Positions 7,200 through 17,184 of a stretch of 64,000 bases of DNA are shown in pieces. Below the pieces are notes generated by a model. It made no database searches, was not told where the DNA came from, and worked only from the letters and a program-made list of their open reading frames with translations. A program made the position numbers and the translations under genes. Each line of letters starts with the position of its first letter. Position 1 is the first letter of the stretch. Origin of the DNA: Ruminococcus sp. (GTDB lineage: Bacteria; Bacillota; Clostridia; Oscillospirales; Acutalibacteraceae); NCBI GenBank assembly GCA_017403985.1, contig JAFRDE010000013.1, positions 99,750-163,749 of the forward strand, given 5' to 3'.

Positions 7200-8461
7200 A
7201 TCGCCTCTATCTTCACGGTAATTGTTTGCAAATCCGGATATTCCTCCAACTGCTTCTTCGTCAGCACGATCTGCTCCATCTCGCCGGGAGCGATGATACG
7301 CTTTTTCTTATGCTGGACGCGTTCATCGTCAAAATATACGCTGACATAGGAGTCCTTGTAGACGTCGCCCACACGGAAACGCACCGTCAGCTTGTCGTCG
7401 ACGCGGTCGGGATGAATGGTGGACGGCACGGTATAGCGCACGCCGCTTTCTGCCTTCATCCGGATCTCCTTGCCGGCACTTTCGGTGACCTCTCCGCGCG
7501 CGTATTTCGCCGCCGTCTGACCCGCCTTCGCCGCTTCCTCGGACACATAGTCTACCAGGTCGTGCACGTGCAGAACGTTGCCGCAGGCGAACACACCGGG
7601 GATATTGGTCTCCAGACTCTCGTTGACCACGGGGCCGTTGGTGACAGGGCTGAGCTCCACGCCCGCGGCGGTGCTCAGCTCGTTTTCGGGGATCAGACCG
7701 CAGGACAGCAGGAGGGTATCGCAGGTATAGCGCTCCTCGGTACCCGGTATCGGCTTACGGTCAGCGCCGACCTCGGCGATCGTGACCGCGGTGATATGCT
7801 CCTTGCCCTCGATATCTATGACCGTATGAGACAGCCTCAGCGGAATGCCGAAATCGTCGAGGCACTGGACAATATTGCGCTTCAAGCCGCCGGAATACGG
7901 CATCAACTCCGCGACCAGCTTTACCTTCGCGCCCTCGAGCGTCATGCGGCGCGCCATGATCAGTCCGATATCGCCCGAGCCGAGGACGACGACCTCTTTG
8001 CCGGGCATATAACCCTCGATATTCACGAGCCGCTGCGCCGTGCCCGCCGAAAAGATGCCCGCGGGACGGTAACCGGGGATATTCAAAGCGCCCCTCGGCT
8101 TTTCACGGCAGCCCATCGCGAGGACAACCGCCTTCGCCTCTAACTGAAACATCCCGTCCTCACGGTTCATGGCGGTCACGATCCTGTCGGGCGAGATATC
8201 CATGACCATGGTGTTCAGCAGATAGGGAATCTCTCTTTCATTGACCTGTTGAATAAACCGATCGGCGTATTCGGGACCGGTCAGTTCTTCTTTAAAGGTA
8301 TGCAGCCCGAAACCGTTATGGATGCACTGGTTAAGGATGCCGCCGAGCTGTTCGTCGCGCTCGAGGATCAGGATATTCTCAGCGCCGCTGTCATAAGCCG
8401 CGACAGCCGCCGCCAATCCCGCGGGACCTCCGCCGACGATGACGATATCAACTTGTTTCAT
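7196..8461 (-). CDS. FAD/NAD-dependent oxidoreductase of the anaerobic glycerol operon
   Basis: The 421-residue flavoprotein has an FAD-binding GGGPAG motif at residues 10-15, an internal NAD-binding GSGDIG motif near 160, and a C-terminal FAD motif ending in FACGN. It resembles the pyridine-nucleotide oxidoreductases encoded next to GlpA-type proteins, probably taking electrons from glycerol-3-phosphate oxidation. The gene overlaps no other. I prefer ATG 8461, just after the stop codon of the upstream gene (8465-8463); an in-frame GTG at 8470 would overlap that gene. The C-terminal stop codon lies inside a family E repeat. Confidence 0.9.
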   Translation of the reverse strand: MKQVDIVIVGGGPAGLAAAVAAYDSGAENILILERDEQLGGILNQCIHNGFGLHTFKEELTGPEYADRFIQQVNEREIPYLLNTMVMDISPDRIVTAMNREDGMFQLEAKAVVLAMGCREKPRGALNIPGYRPAGIFSAGTAQRLVNIEGYMPGKEVVVLGSGDIGLIMARRMTLEGAKVKLVAELMPYSGGLKRNIVQCLDDFGIPLRLSHTVIDIEGKEHITAVTIAEVGADRKPIPGTEERYTCDTLLLSCGLIPENELSTAAGVELSPVTNGPVVNESLETNIPGVFACGNVLHVHDLVDYVSEEAAKAGQTAAKYARGEVTESAGKEIRMKAESGVRYTVPSTIHPDRVDDKLTVRFRVGDVYKDSYVSVYFDDERVQHKKKRIIAPGEMEQIVLTKKQLEEYPDLQTITVKIEAM

Positions 8462-8462
8462 C

Positions 8463-9899
8463 TCATTCACCGTCCTTTGTCCGCGCGTTCACAATATAAG
8501 AATCGCCGCCGCTCTTGGTGACCTCTGTCAGGTCGATGTCCAGCTCACGGCGCAGGATCTCCATCACCTTTGGACTGCAGAAGCCCGCCTGACAGCGGCC
8601 CATCCCCGCGCGGGTGCGGCGCTTCACGCCGTCGAGCGACCGCGCGCCGACCGGTCTGCGAATCGCGTCGAGGATCTCGCCCTCGGTCACGCTCTCACAG
8701 CGGCAGACGATCGTGCCGTAAGCCGGCTCGCGGCGTATCAGCTCGTTGCGTTCCTCGATCGTCAACTTGTTCGGATTCAATATATCTTTGCGCTGAGCGA
8801 TAAAATCTTCTTTTTCGCTCAGCTGTAACTTGTTCTTTATCTGCTCCGCGATAAAAATGCCGATCGCCGGCGCCGCCGACAGCCCGGGGCTCTCGATCGC
8901 CGCGCAGTCAAAGAAGCCGGGCGCGTCGGCAGCCTCCCCGACCACAAAATCATGGCGGTCGCCGTGAGCTCTCAGCCCCGCGAATGAGGTGATGACCTGC
9001 CGCGTCGGCAGATCCTTGATACTCAGGGACGCTTTCGCGATCACGCTTTCGATCCCCGCGGCGGTCGTGGAGGTGCTTTCCTTTTCGTTCACATCCACGG
9101 CGGTAGGTCCGACGATGGTGTTGCCGTGGACGGTTGGAGTCACCAGAACGCCCTTGCCGAACTTCGTCGGAAGCTGGAATACCGTATGCTTCACATACCC
9201 CTCGGCGGCGCGGTCGAGCAGGATGTACTCTCCTTTTCGCGGCACGATATTCAGCTTCTCGTCCGATACCATGTTGTGGAAAACATCCGAATACACGCCT
9301 GCGGCGTTGACGACAGCCGCGGCTGTATATTCCGCGTTTTCCGTCACAACGTGCCATATGCCGTTTTCGGCATATACCTTGCCGACTGCGGTATCAAACA
9401 GGAATTCAACGCCGTTGACGGCGGCGTTTTCGGCATAGGCGACCGTCAGCTTGAACGGACAGATGATGCCCGCCGTCGGCGCGTACAGCGCTGCGACGAC
9501 CCCGTCGCCGATATGCGGCTCTATTTCGAGCAGCTCATCACGGTCAAGGATCCGCAGCCCCTCGACGCCGTTCTTCTCTCCTCTCTCTTTGAGAGCGTCC
9601 AGCTCCCCGATACGGCTTTCATCCGTGCATACGGTCAGCGAACCGATCCGCTTGAAGGGTACGTCGAGCTCCCTGCACACCTTGTCCATCATGCGGTTGC
9701 CCTCGACGTTGAACCTTGCCTTGAGGGTGCCGTTCTTCGCGTCGTAGCCGGAATGGACGATCGCGCTGTTCGCCTTGCTGGTGCCGGTGCATACGTCCTC
9801 GCTCTTTTCGATCACCAGTGTTTTTGCATTGTATTTACTTAATTCTCTCGCCGCGGCGCAGCCGATCACGCCCGCGCCGATGATAATGATATCGTACAT
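8463..9899 (-). CDS. glpA: GlpA-type FAD-dependent glycerol-3-phosphate dehydrogenase
   Basis: The 478-residue protein starts with the dinucleotide-binding motif MYDIIIIGAGVIGCAAARELS and has a DAO-type FAD domain over about 1-360. A BFD-like [2Fe-2S] domain follows, with cysteines C399, C401, C436 and C441 (VCRCES and GRCQAGFC). This is the domain order of anaerobic GlpA, which oxidises glycerol-3-phosphate to dihydroxyacetone phosphate. The product would feed tpiA, encoded 9 kb away. The stop codon lies 1 bp from the downstream reductase ATG, indicating translational coupling. Confidence 0.92.
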   Translation of the reverse strand: MYDIIIIGAGVIGCAAARELSKYNAKTLVIEKSEDVCTGTSKANSAIVHSGYDAKNGTLKARFNVEGNRMMDKVCRELDVPFKRIGSLTVCTDESRIGELDALKERGEKNGVEGLRILDRDELLEIEPHIGDGVVAALYAPTAGIICPFKLTVAYAENAAVNGVEFLFDTAVGKVYAENGIWHVVTENAEYTAAAVVNAAGVYSDVFHNMVSDEKLNIVPRKGEYILLDRAAEGYVKHTVFQLPTKFGKGVLVTPTVHGNTIVGPTAVDVNEKESTSTTAAGIESVIAKASLSIKDLPTRQVITSFAGLRAHGDRHDFVVGEAADAPGFFDCAAIESPGLSAAPAIGIFIAEQIKNKLQLSEKEDFIAQRKDILNPNKLTIEERNELIRREPAYGTIVCRCESVTEGEILDAIRRPVGARSLDGVKRRTRAGMGRCQAGFCSPKVMEILRRELDIDLTEVTKSGGDSYIVNARTKDGE

Positions 9900-9911
9900 T
9901 TTGTTTCTCCG

Positions 9912-11471
<1,560 letters not shown>

Positions 11472-11646
11472 TTAAGTATTGTATTCCAATAGTATTATAC
11501 CAATTCTCAGCCGCTTTTTTCTATCCTCATAGCATACAAGATTTTTCGGTATAAACTGTGCAAAATCACTGTGATTCTTCCTATCAATCGCTTTTTCGCG
11601 ATGTCATATTCCCGCCCCGCCTCTCATATCATATACCGGTGATGAT

Positions 11647-12420
11647 ATGAGCTTTATGATCCTGACGCGCAGAAAGCTGACGATCCTGTTCTCCTGCGTT
11701 CTGATCGGCGTTCTGGCGATCGCGGTCGCGTCCTCCACGTCCGGGAGGATCGCGTCAACAGCCGCCGAACCCCGCGAAATACCGATCTATTATGTCGACA
11801 CGCAGGAAAAAGTCTGCGCTTTATCATTCGACGCGGCGTGGGGCAACGAGCAGACAGCGACCCTGCTGGATATCCTTGACGATTACGAAGTGAAAAGCAC
11901 CTTCTTCCTCGTCGGCGACTGGGTAGAGAACTACCCCGACGACGTCAAAGAGATCGCCGCGCGCGGTCACGACGTCGGCAATCACAGCGCCACTCATCCG
12001 CATATGGCGCAGCTCGGTTCCAACGAACAGTGCAAAGAGATCGACGCCTGCAATGCGGCAGTCAAGGAGCTGACTGACCGGTCCCCTACCCTCTTCCGCG
12101 CGCCGTACGGCGAATACGACAACAAGCTGGTCAACAATTTGAAAGCGCGCGATATGTACTGCGTCCAGTGGAACATCGACAGCCTCGACTGGAAGGATCC
12201 CTCTCCCGACGAGATGGTCAGCCGCATACAAAGCAAGCTCTGTCCCGGTTCCGTCATCCTGATGCACAACGGCGCGAAGAACACCCCCGAAGCCCTGCCG
12301 AAGATCATCGAGATGATTCAGGGAGAAGGTTACACGATCGTCCCAATCTCTCAGCTGATCCCCGAGGGCGATTACTACACCGACCACGAGGGAAAGATGA
12401 TCCTGACTGAAAAAGAATAG
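11647..12420 (+). CDS. Membrane-anchored polysaccharide deacetylase (PdaB-like)
   Basis: The 257-residue protein has an N-terminal membrane segment or signal anchor (about 8-30) and a NodB-homology domain over about 55-240. The five motifs are visible: SFDAAWG, HSATHPH, FRAPYGEYD, QWNIDSLDWKD and LMHNG. The first motif has Ala in place of the second Asp of the usual TFDDG, as in PdaB-type sporulation deacetylases. It probably de-N-acetylates a cell-wall glycan outside the membrane. The ATG at 11647 follows GGTGATGAT; the Met four codons on is an alternative. Confidence 0.88.
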   Translation: MSFMILTRRKLTILFSCVLIGVLAIAVASSTSGRIASTAAEPREIPIYYVDTQEKVCALSFDAAWGNEQTATLLDILDDYEVKSTFFLVGDWVENYPDDVKEIAARGHDVGNHSATHPHMAQLGSNEQCKEIDACNAAVKELTDRSPTLFRAPYGEYDNKLVNNLKARDMYCVQWNIDSLDWKDPSPDEMVSRIQSKLCPGSVILMHNGAKNTPEALPKIIEMIQGEGYTIVPISQLIPEGDYYTDHEGKMILTEKE

Positions 12421-12427
12421 ATATGCA

Positions 12428-12470
12428 TAAGAAAAAGCAGCGGTCGATTCCGCTGCTTTCGTTATATATA
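12428..12470 (+). terminator. Intrinsic terminator after the deacetylase gene
   Basis: The stem AAGCAGCGG/CCGCTGCTT with loop TCGATT is followed by TTCGTTATATATAT. The A-rich left flank may also allow termination of the convergent minus-strand gene. Confidence 0.7.
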
Positions 12471-12476
12471 TGTGTT

Positions 12477-12971
12477 TTACCCGCCGTTGATCACCGCGTC
12501 GAGCACCTGTTCCTTCAGGCGGTCGAGAGGGCTTTTATCCGGCATGAGCTCCGCGCCGCTGAGCCGCTTCTGCGGCAGTCCGGAAGCGGAACTGAAGCTC
12601 CTCATCTGAATCACGATATGCTCGTTCTTGACCAGCTCAAAGAGCTTATCGATGGTCGGACAGGTCTGCACCGCGCGGATCAACTGCTCTTTGGTATGGC
12701 GGCGCGGCTGCGGCTGAGGAGGCATTTCGTTTTGACGCGCTTCATTCAGCACCGCCTCGCGCACCCTGATCTTCAGGCTGTCCAGCGGCGAGAGATCGGG
12801 GATCGGCTTCGGCGCCTGTTTCGGTAATGAGGAAGCGGAGTTAAAGCTCTGCATCTGGATCACGATATGCTCGTTTTTGACCAGCTCAAAGAGCTTGTCG
12901 ATGGTCGGACAGGTATCGATCGCCCGGAGCAGCTGCTCCGTCGTATGCCTGCGTGTGCCATGTGTCTGCAT
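12477..12971 (-). CDS. Small soluble protein of two near-identical tandem repeats (function unknown)
   Basis: This 164-residue protein is an internal duplication. Residues 8-76 and about 90-160 share RRHT.EQL.RA, then TCPTIDKLFELVKNEHIV (identical in both) and further S-x-SASxLP and SPLDxLK segments. The near-identity extends to the DNA, which suggests a recent duplication. No catalytic motif, signal peptide or membrane segment is visible. The ATG follows AAGGAGGAAGGCTC. It is transcribed convergently with the deacetylase and divergently from the GH25 gene. I do not recognise the family. Confidence 0.75.
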   Translation of the reverse strand: MQTHGTRRHTTEQLLRAIDTCPTIDKLFELVKNEHIVIQMQSFNSASSLPKQAPKPIPDLSPLDSLKIRVREAVLNEARQNEMPPQPQPRRHTKEQLIRAVQTCPTIDKLFELVKNEHIVIQMRSFSSASGLPQKRLSGAELMPDKSPLDRLKEQVLDAVINGG

Positions 12972-13068
12972 GAGCCTTCCTCCTTTCCCTTCGATATGCG
13001 GTAGTTAGTTACATTATAATCGAAGTTGAACGCTTTTTCAAGTAAAAGTAAACTTATTGTGAAGTTTA

Positions 13069-13097
13069 TTTACAATAAATCGCTTTTGTGGTATTCT
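13069..13097 (+). promoter_or_regulatory. Promoter of the GH25 gene
   Basis: TTTACA (13069-13074) and TATTCT (13092-13097) are separated by 17 bp, 31 bp before the ATG at 13129. Confidence 0.55.
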
Positions 13098-13128
13098 ATA
13101 TAGGAAAAATACCGTAAAAGGAGCAGTT

Positions 13129-14310
13129 ATGGCTTACTTAGACGATAACAACGATAATTTATATACACAGGGCGATCCGCTCGAAGACCTCGACAAGGAG
13201 CTCGCCGAGCTGAGAGCGACCCTGGAAGAGCTCGACGGAGCCGCTCCGAACGCTCCGACTCCCCCGGAAGCCGCTCCGGCTGAAGAGGAACCCGCTCCCG
13301 AAAAAGCTGAGCCCGAGGAAAACAAACCGGAACAAAACGAACCCGAAACATCGGAAGAAATAGGTGAAGATATGAAACAGAAATCAAGCGGCGGTAAGAA
13401 TACCGCCAAAAAGTCCTCCGGCAAGCACCGCGTCCCCGTCCTCATCGCGGCGATCCTGCTGTCGGCGGCGCTGGTCATCGGCGCGGGCTGGGGCGTCAGC
13501 CGCCTGCTGCAGCCGAAAAAAGTCAATGAAAACGGCAATCCCGTTGCCGTCGGCGAAAAAGTCACCATCAACGACTCCGTCATGGGCGACATCGAGCTGC
13601 AGACCGTCAAAGGCGCCGAGATCAACACCTATACCGCCGAAAACCTCGTCACCGACGAGAACGGCGTCCCCGCCTACTATGAGGACGGCAAGAAGATCTC
13701 TCACCTCGGCGTTGACCTGAGCGAATATCAGGGAGAGGTCGACTTTGCTGCGATGAAAAAGGCGGGAGTGGAATTCGTGATGCTGCGTATCGGCGGACAG
13801 TACTACGGCGACGACGGCGGTATCTACGAGGACAAGCTCTTTGAATCGAACTATCAGGCGGCAAAGGCAGCCGGTCTGAAGGTCGGCGCCTACTTCTTCT
13901 CACAGGCGATCAATGCCGAAGACGCCGCGAAAGAAGCGAATTTTACCGTTCAAAAGCTCAACGGGCGTTCGCTCGACTATCCCATCGGCTTTGACTGGGA
14001 GAATATCGCGGAAGAGGACGCCCGCACCGACCGTGTCACGGGCGACGAGCTGACGCTGATTGCCGAATCCTTCTGCGACACCGTTACACAGGCGGGGTAC
14101 AAAGCCATCGTTTATTCCAACACCTCGCAGATGCTGATCATGTACGACTTCGAGACCATGAAGGACTATGATTTCTGGCTCGCCGACTACCGCGACTTTC
14201 CCACCATGTACTACAAATTCGACATGTGGCAATACACCAAGGACGGCAAGATCGACGGCGTCGAGGGCACCGTCGACCTGAACCTCAGCTTCACAGACTT
14301 CTCGGAATAA
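13129..14310 (+). CDS. Membrane-anchored GH25 lysozyme-family protein
   Basis: The 393-residue protein has a cytoplasmic Pro/Glu-rich N-terminus (about 1-85), a Lys/Ser-rich linker, one membrane segment (about 103-123), a short extracellular linker and a GH25 domain (about 192-390). The GH25 core is visible as HLGVDLSEYQG with D196, GFDWE with D289 and E291, and a C-terminal FDMWQY near the end. GH25 enzymes cleave the beta-1,4 bond between MurNAc and GlcNAc. A long acidic cytoplasmic tail is unusual for a lysozyme and may bind an intracellular partner. AAAAGGAG precedes the ATG. Confidence 0.9.
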   Translation: MAYLDDNNDNLYTQGDPLEDLDKELAELRATLEELDGAAPNAPTPPEAAPAEEEPAPEKAEPEENKPEQNEPETSEEIGEDMKQKSSGGKNTAKKSSGKHRVPVLIAAILLSAALVIGAGWGVSRLLQPKKVNENGNPVAVGEKVTINDSVMGDIELQTVKGAEINTYTAENLVTDENGVPAYYEDGKKISHLGVDLSEYQGEVDFAAMKKAGVEFVMLRIGGQYYGDDGGIYEDKLFESNYQAAKAAGLKVGAYFFSQAINAEDAAKEANFTVQKLNGRSLDYPIGFDWENIAEEDARTDRVTGDELTLIAESFCDTVTQAGYKAIVYSNTSQMLIMYDFETMKDYDFWLADYRDFPTMYYKFDMWQYTKDGKIDGVEGTVDLNLSFTDFSE

Positions 14311-14314
14311 AAGA

Positions 14315-14348
14315 AAAAGGGGATCGCGATGATCCCCTCTCTCGTCTT
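14315..14348. terminator. Bidirectional terminator between the GH25 gene and luxS
   Basis: The hairpin GGGGATCGCGATGATCCCC is preceded by AAAGAAAAA and followed by TCTCTCGTCTTTTT. It serves converging genes. Confidence 0.75.
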
Positions 14349-14352
14349 TTTA

Positions 14353-14877
14353 TCACGAATCATAGAACTGCTGTCCGTCGTCCGTGATCAGCCGCTCCGT
14401 TTTCGGATATTCAAATATCTCCGGCTTTCCCGCGTTCGCTTCGAGATAATCCGCGAACTGAGCCGCGTACCATTTCGCCATGTCGAGATTGTGCATGAGA
14501 TAATTGCCGCAGTTCACCGGCGCCGCACCGGGCACCTCCTGCGCATCGCTTACCGACCGAAACGCGGCGAGCATCAGATCATAGATCTCCCGCGGCGCGC
14601 GATTCCCCTTGAGAATCAGATAAAATCCGGTCAGACAGCCCATCGGTCCCCAGTAGATCACCTCATCCTTCCATGCGGGATCGTTCCGCAGGAAGGTCGC
14701 GATGATATGCTCGAGCGAATGCATCGCCGCTGTGTCGATCGCCGGCTCGATATTCGGCTTTTTCAGCCTGATATCATAGGTCGTGACCGTATCGCCGCCG
14801 ACCGTATCCACCCGGCTGGTAAAAATCCCGGGGACGATCCTTGTGTGGTCGACCGAAAAGCTCTGAATCAATTCCAT
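14353..14877 (-). CDS. luxS: S-ribosylhomocysteine lyase (LuxS)
   Basis: The 174-residue protein has the zinc-binding HSLEH motif at 54-58 and the catalytic region GPMGCLTGFY with C82. LuxS cleaves S-ribosylhomocysteine to homocysteine and the autoinducer-2 precursor DPD. Most characterised LuxS proteins read GCRTG or GCQTG where this one reads GCLTG. I choose ATG 14877, 8 bp after AGGAG; an in-frame TTG lies 6 bp earlier. It stands alone, without pfs/mtnN beside it. Confidence 0.95.
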   Translation of the reverse strand: MELIQSFSVDHTRIVPGIFTSRVDTVGGDTVTTYDIRLKKPNIEPAIDTAAMHSLEHIIATFLRNDPAWKDEVIYWGPMGCLTGFYLILKGNRAPREIYDLMLAAFRSVSDAQEVPGAAPVNCGNYLMHNLDMAKWYAAQFADYLEANAGKPEIFEYPKTERLITDDGQQFYDS

Positions 14878-15013
14878 AACCAATGCTCCTTTTATGATGA
14901 TTAAATGATTGAAATAAGTGTATCATAAAAGGGAGGAAATGACAAGGATATCTTTAGGAATCAAAACGCAAAGCGTTTCCCATAACTCCTAATTCCTCAT
15001 TCCTAATTCCAAA

Positions 15014-15226
15014 TTATTGAAACATTTCCTTCGCGCTGTCGAGCAGATCTTCCATCGCGTCGGCGACTTTGCCCGCTTTCTTCTGCAGCATCTTTTTATT
15101 GTTGCTCATCAGACAGATCGCGCCCGCGCTGACTGCCGCTCCCGCCAGCATACCGCCGAGGATGCATTTCAGGCTGCCGCCTTTCTTTTCCTTACAGCTG
15201 TCGCTGTTACACATTGCTTTTTGCAT
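15014..15226 (-). CDS. Small YtxH-like membrane protein
   Basis: This 70-residue protein starts MQKAMCNSDSCKEKKG, then has one Gly/Ala-rich membrane segment (about 21-41, ILGGMLAGAAVSAGAICLM) and an amphipathic Lys-rich C-terminal helix. The arrangement resembles small YtxH-type stress proteins. AAAGGAGG precedes the ATG. No function can be assigned. Confidence 0.75.
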   Translation of the reverse strand: MQKAMCNSDSCKEKKGGSLKCILGGMLAGAAVSAGAICLMSNNKKMLQKKAGKVADAMEDLLDSAKEMFQ

Positions 15227-15299
15227 CGAATAACCTCCTTTACAAAACTATTGTCTGCACACATCGTTTGCATATACCGAGAAAAAGAGGAAAATCAAA

Positions 15300-15824
15300 T
15301 TGGAAAATCAAGATAAAAAAGTTTTGAATATCGTACTCTTCGAGCCGGAGATCCCACAGAACACCGGCAACGTCGCCCGCACCTGCGCCGCTACCGGCGC
15401 GAGGCTCCATCTGGTCAAGCCCTTCGGCTTCGAAATCACCGACCGCAACCTCAAGCGCGCGGGGCTGGACTACTGGTACCTCGTCGAAATCACCTATTAC
15501 GACTCTATCGACGACTTTTTCGAAAAAACGCGGGGCGGCGAATACTTCTTCTTTTCCACCAAGGCACAGCACAAGCACAGCGAGGTCAGCTACCCCGACG
15601 GCGCGTACATCATCTTCGGCAAGGAAACGCGCGGCATCCCCGAGCATGTGCTGATGCGCTATCCCGACCGCTGCGTCCGTATCCCGATGATCGACGAAGC
15701 GCGTTCGCTGAACCTCGCGAACTCCGTCGCCGTCGGCTGTTACGAGGTCCTCCGCCAGTGGGATTACCCGCAGCTGCAAACCAAAGGCGAGCTCCACCGC
15801 CATCATTGGGAGGATGCTGAATAG
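15300..15824 (+). CDS. trmL: tRNA (cytidine(34)-2'-O)-methyltransferase
   Basis: The 174-residue SPOUT methyltransferase has the N-terminal motif FEPEIPQNTGNVARTCAATGA, then IIFGKETRGIPE and the C-terminal knot IPMIDEARSLNLANSVAV, where AdoMet binds. TrmL methylates the 2'-OH of the wobble base in tRNA-Leu isoacceptors. The start is TTG at 15300, with GAGG upstream and no ATG in range. Confidence 0.95.
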   Translation: MENQDKKVLNIVLFEPEIPQNTGNVARTCAATGARLHLVKPFGFEITDRNLKRAGLDYWYLVEITYYDSIDDFFEKTRGGEYFFFSTKAQHKHSEVSYPDGAYIIFGKETRGIPEHVLMRYPDRCVRIPMIDEARSLNLANSVAVGCYEVLRQWDYPQLQTKGELHRHHWEDAE

Positions 15825-15932
15825 CCGAAAAGACCGCTAAAATATAATATCAACTGAAATTCAACATCGTTTTTGTTGCCGAAAGCATATGGTTCTGTTA
15901 TAATATGTCTGAAAACACCCACTGGAGGACAT

Positions 15933-16988
15933 ATGAAAGAGAACGATTATCGCTTCGGCAATTTTGTTTGTCAGCTACGCGAGGAAAAAGGCATGACGCA
16001 GGCGGAACTGGCTGAATTGCTGGACGTTACCCCTGCGGCGGTATCAAAGTGGGAAAATGGCGAATCAAAGCCGCGCACCGAAAAGCTCTTTGAGCTGGCA
16101 AAGCTATTAGGTGTGACCGCTGAAGAACTGATGAACGGCGAACGCAAGCCGCCGCAGCCGCCGACGATCCAGCCGACGATCCCTTACCGTCCCAATGCCC
16201 TGCCATCCAATGACACCCGTTTCAGGCGTATTGGAGCCTTTTTTCTGGATGTGCTTTTCTGTGAGATAACCGGTATTATCGTATTTGTTGTTCTTTTTGC
16301 CGTATTCCGTCAAAAAATAAACATTTTCGGAAATATTACTGTTTCTGTCAGCGTAATCGCTCTGCCGTTGATGGTTTTTCGCGATTTCATCTTTAGCGGC
16401 AGAAGCCTCGGTAAGCGCATTACCCGAATGACCGTCGCTAACACCGACGACGGAAGCCGTCCGAAATGGTACAAGCTGATCCTGCGCAACCTGCCCTTCT
16501 TTATCTATTTTATCGATTTCTTCGTATTGATCATCAACGGACATTCCCTCGGTGATCTGCTCACCAATACCTTTACGCCGCCGTATGTGATATATAAAAC
16601 CGCTGACGGACGCCCTATCGCTCCTTCTCGTCCATTAGCGCAGAGCTTTACCACTCCCCTAAAGAAAAAGCGCAAAATATTCATCATCGTTACCGGCGTT
16701 CTTGTCGGTATTATCCTTTTATTCACTATCATTTTCACGGTCGCTTTCAATTTTGTCAAGCATTCTCCCGCTTATCCCGTCGCGATCCAATACGCCTCAG
16801 AGATCGACTTGCTTTCCCAATATGATCTGAAAGAAAGTGATTTTGCATTGCACAGCTACCATTCCGGACGGCAGAACAGCTCAAGGTATGAAACTTTTGG
16901 CTTTTGGGTCAAAGGGCATGACATCTATGTTACAACCCACACAGAAAACGGCAGTATCGAAGTTACCGACTGCAAGAAATACAGATAG
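15933..16988 (+). CDS. HTH (XRE)-RDD membrane protein
   Basis: The 351-residue protein has an XRE-type HTH at about 8-62 (MTQAELAELLDVTPAAVSKWENG), a proline-rich linker, an RDD-family membrane domain (about 85-215, with SLGKRITRMTV), another membrane segment (about 248-272) and a C-terminal extracytoplasmic tail. The fusion of a DNA-binding domain to a membrane domain suggests a membrane-anchored regulator; the signal is unknown. I start at ATG 15933 because GGAGG lies 5 bp upstream; the open frame extends 20 codons further without a ribosome site. Confidence 0.85.
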   Translation: MKENDYRFGNFVCQLREEKGMTQAELAELLDVTPAAVSKWENGESKPRTEKLFELAKLLGVTAEELMNGERKPPQPPTIQPTIPYRPNALPSNDTRFRRIGAFFLDVLFCEITGIIVFVVLFAVFRQKINIFGNITVSVSVIALPLMVFRDFIFSGRSLGKRITRMTVANTDDGSRPKWYKLILRNLPFFIYFIDFFVLIINGHSLGDLLTNTFTPPYVIYKTADGRPIAPSRPLAQSFTTPLKKKRKIFIIVTGVLVGIILLFTIIFTVAFNFVKHSPAYPVAIQYASEIDLLSQYDLKESDFALHSYHSGRQNSSRYETFGFWVKGHDIYVTTHTENGSIEVTDCKKYR

Positions 16989-16997
16989 CGCTTTCAC

Positions 16998-17036
16998 GCT
17001 CCGTAAAGCAGGACGTCTTTACGGAGCTTTTCTTGT
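16998..17036 (+). terminator. Intrinsic terminator before pgk
   Basis: The stem GCTCCGTAAAG/CTTTACGGAGC is followed by TTTTCTTGTTATTTTT. Confidence 0.85.
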
Positions 17037-17076
17037 TATTTTTAACAAATAAACCTGATATTATTCCATTTTGCTA

Positions 17077-17106
17077 TTGCAAACTGTTACCCTTTTGTTA
17101 TATAAT
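17077..17106 (+). promoter_or_regulatory. Promoter of the pgk-tpiA-gpmI cluster
   Basis: TTGCAA at 17077-17082 and TATAAT at 17101-17106 are separated by 18 bp. Confidence 0.6.
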
Positions 17107-17184
17107 TATGGAGTAAAATTATGGTATTGTACGTTTGCGGTTAGCACAAGCAAACAAGCAATGCAAAGAAAGGATGTTTTTATC

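Noticed and set aside
14984-15012. Direct repeats CCTAATTCC
   Set aside because: It is a short low-complexity run without structure or a second copy.
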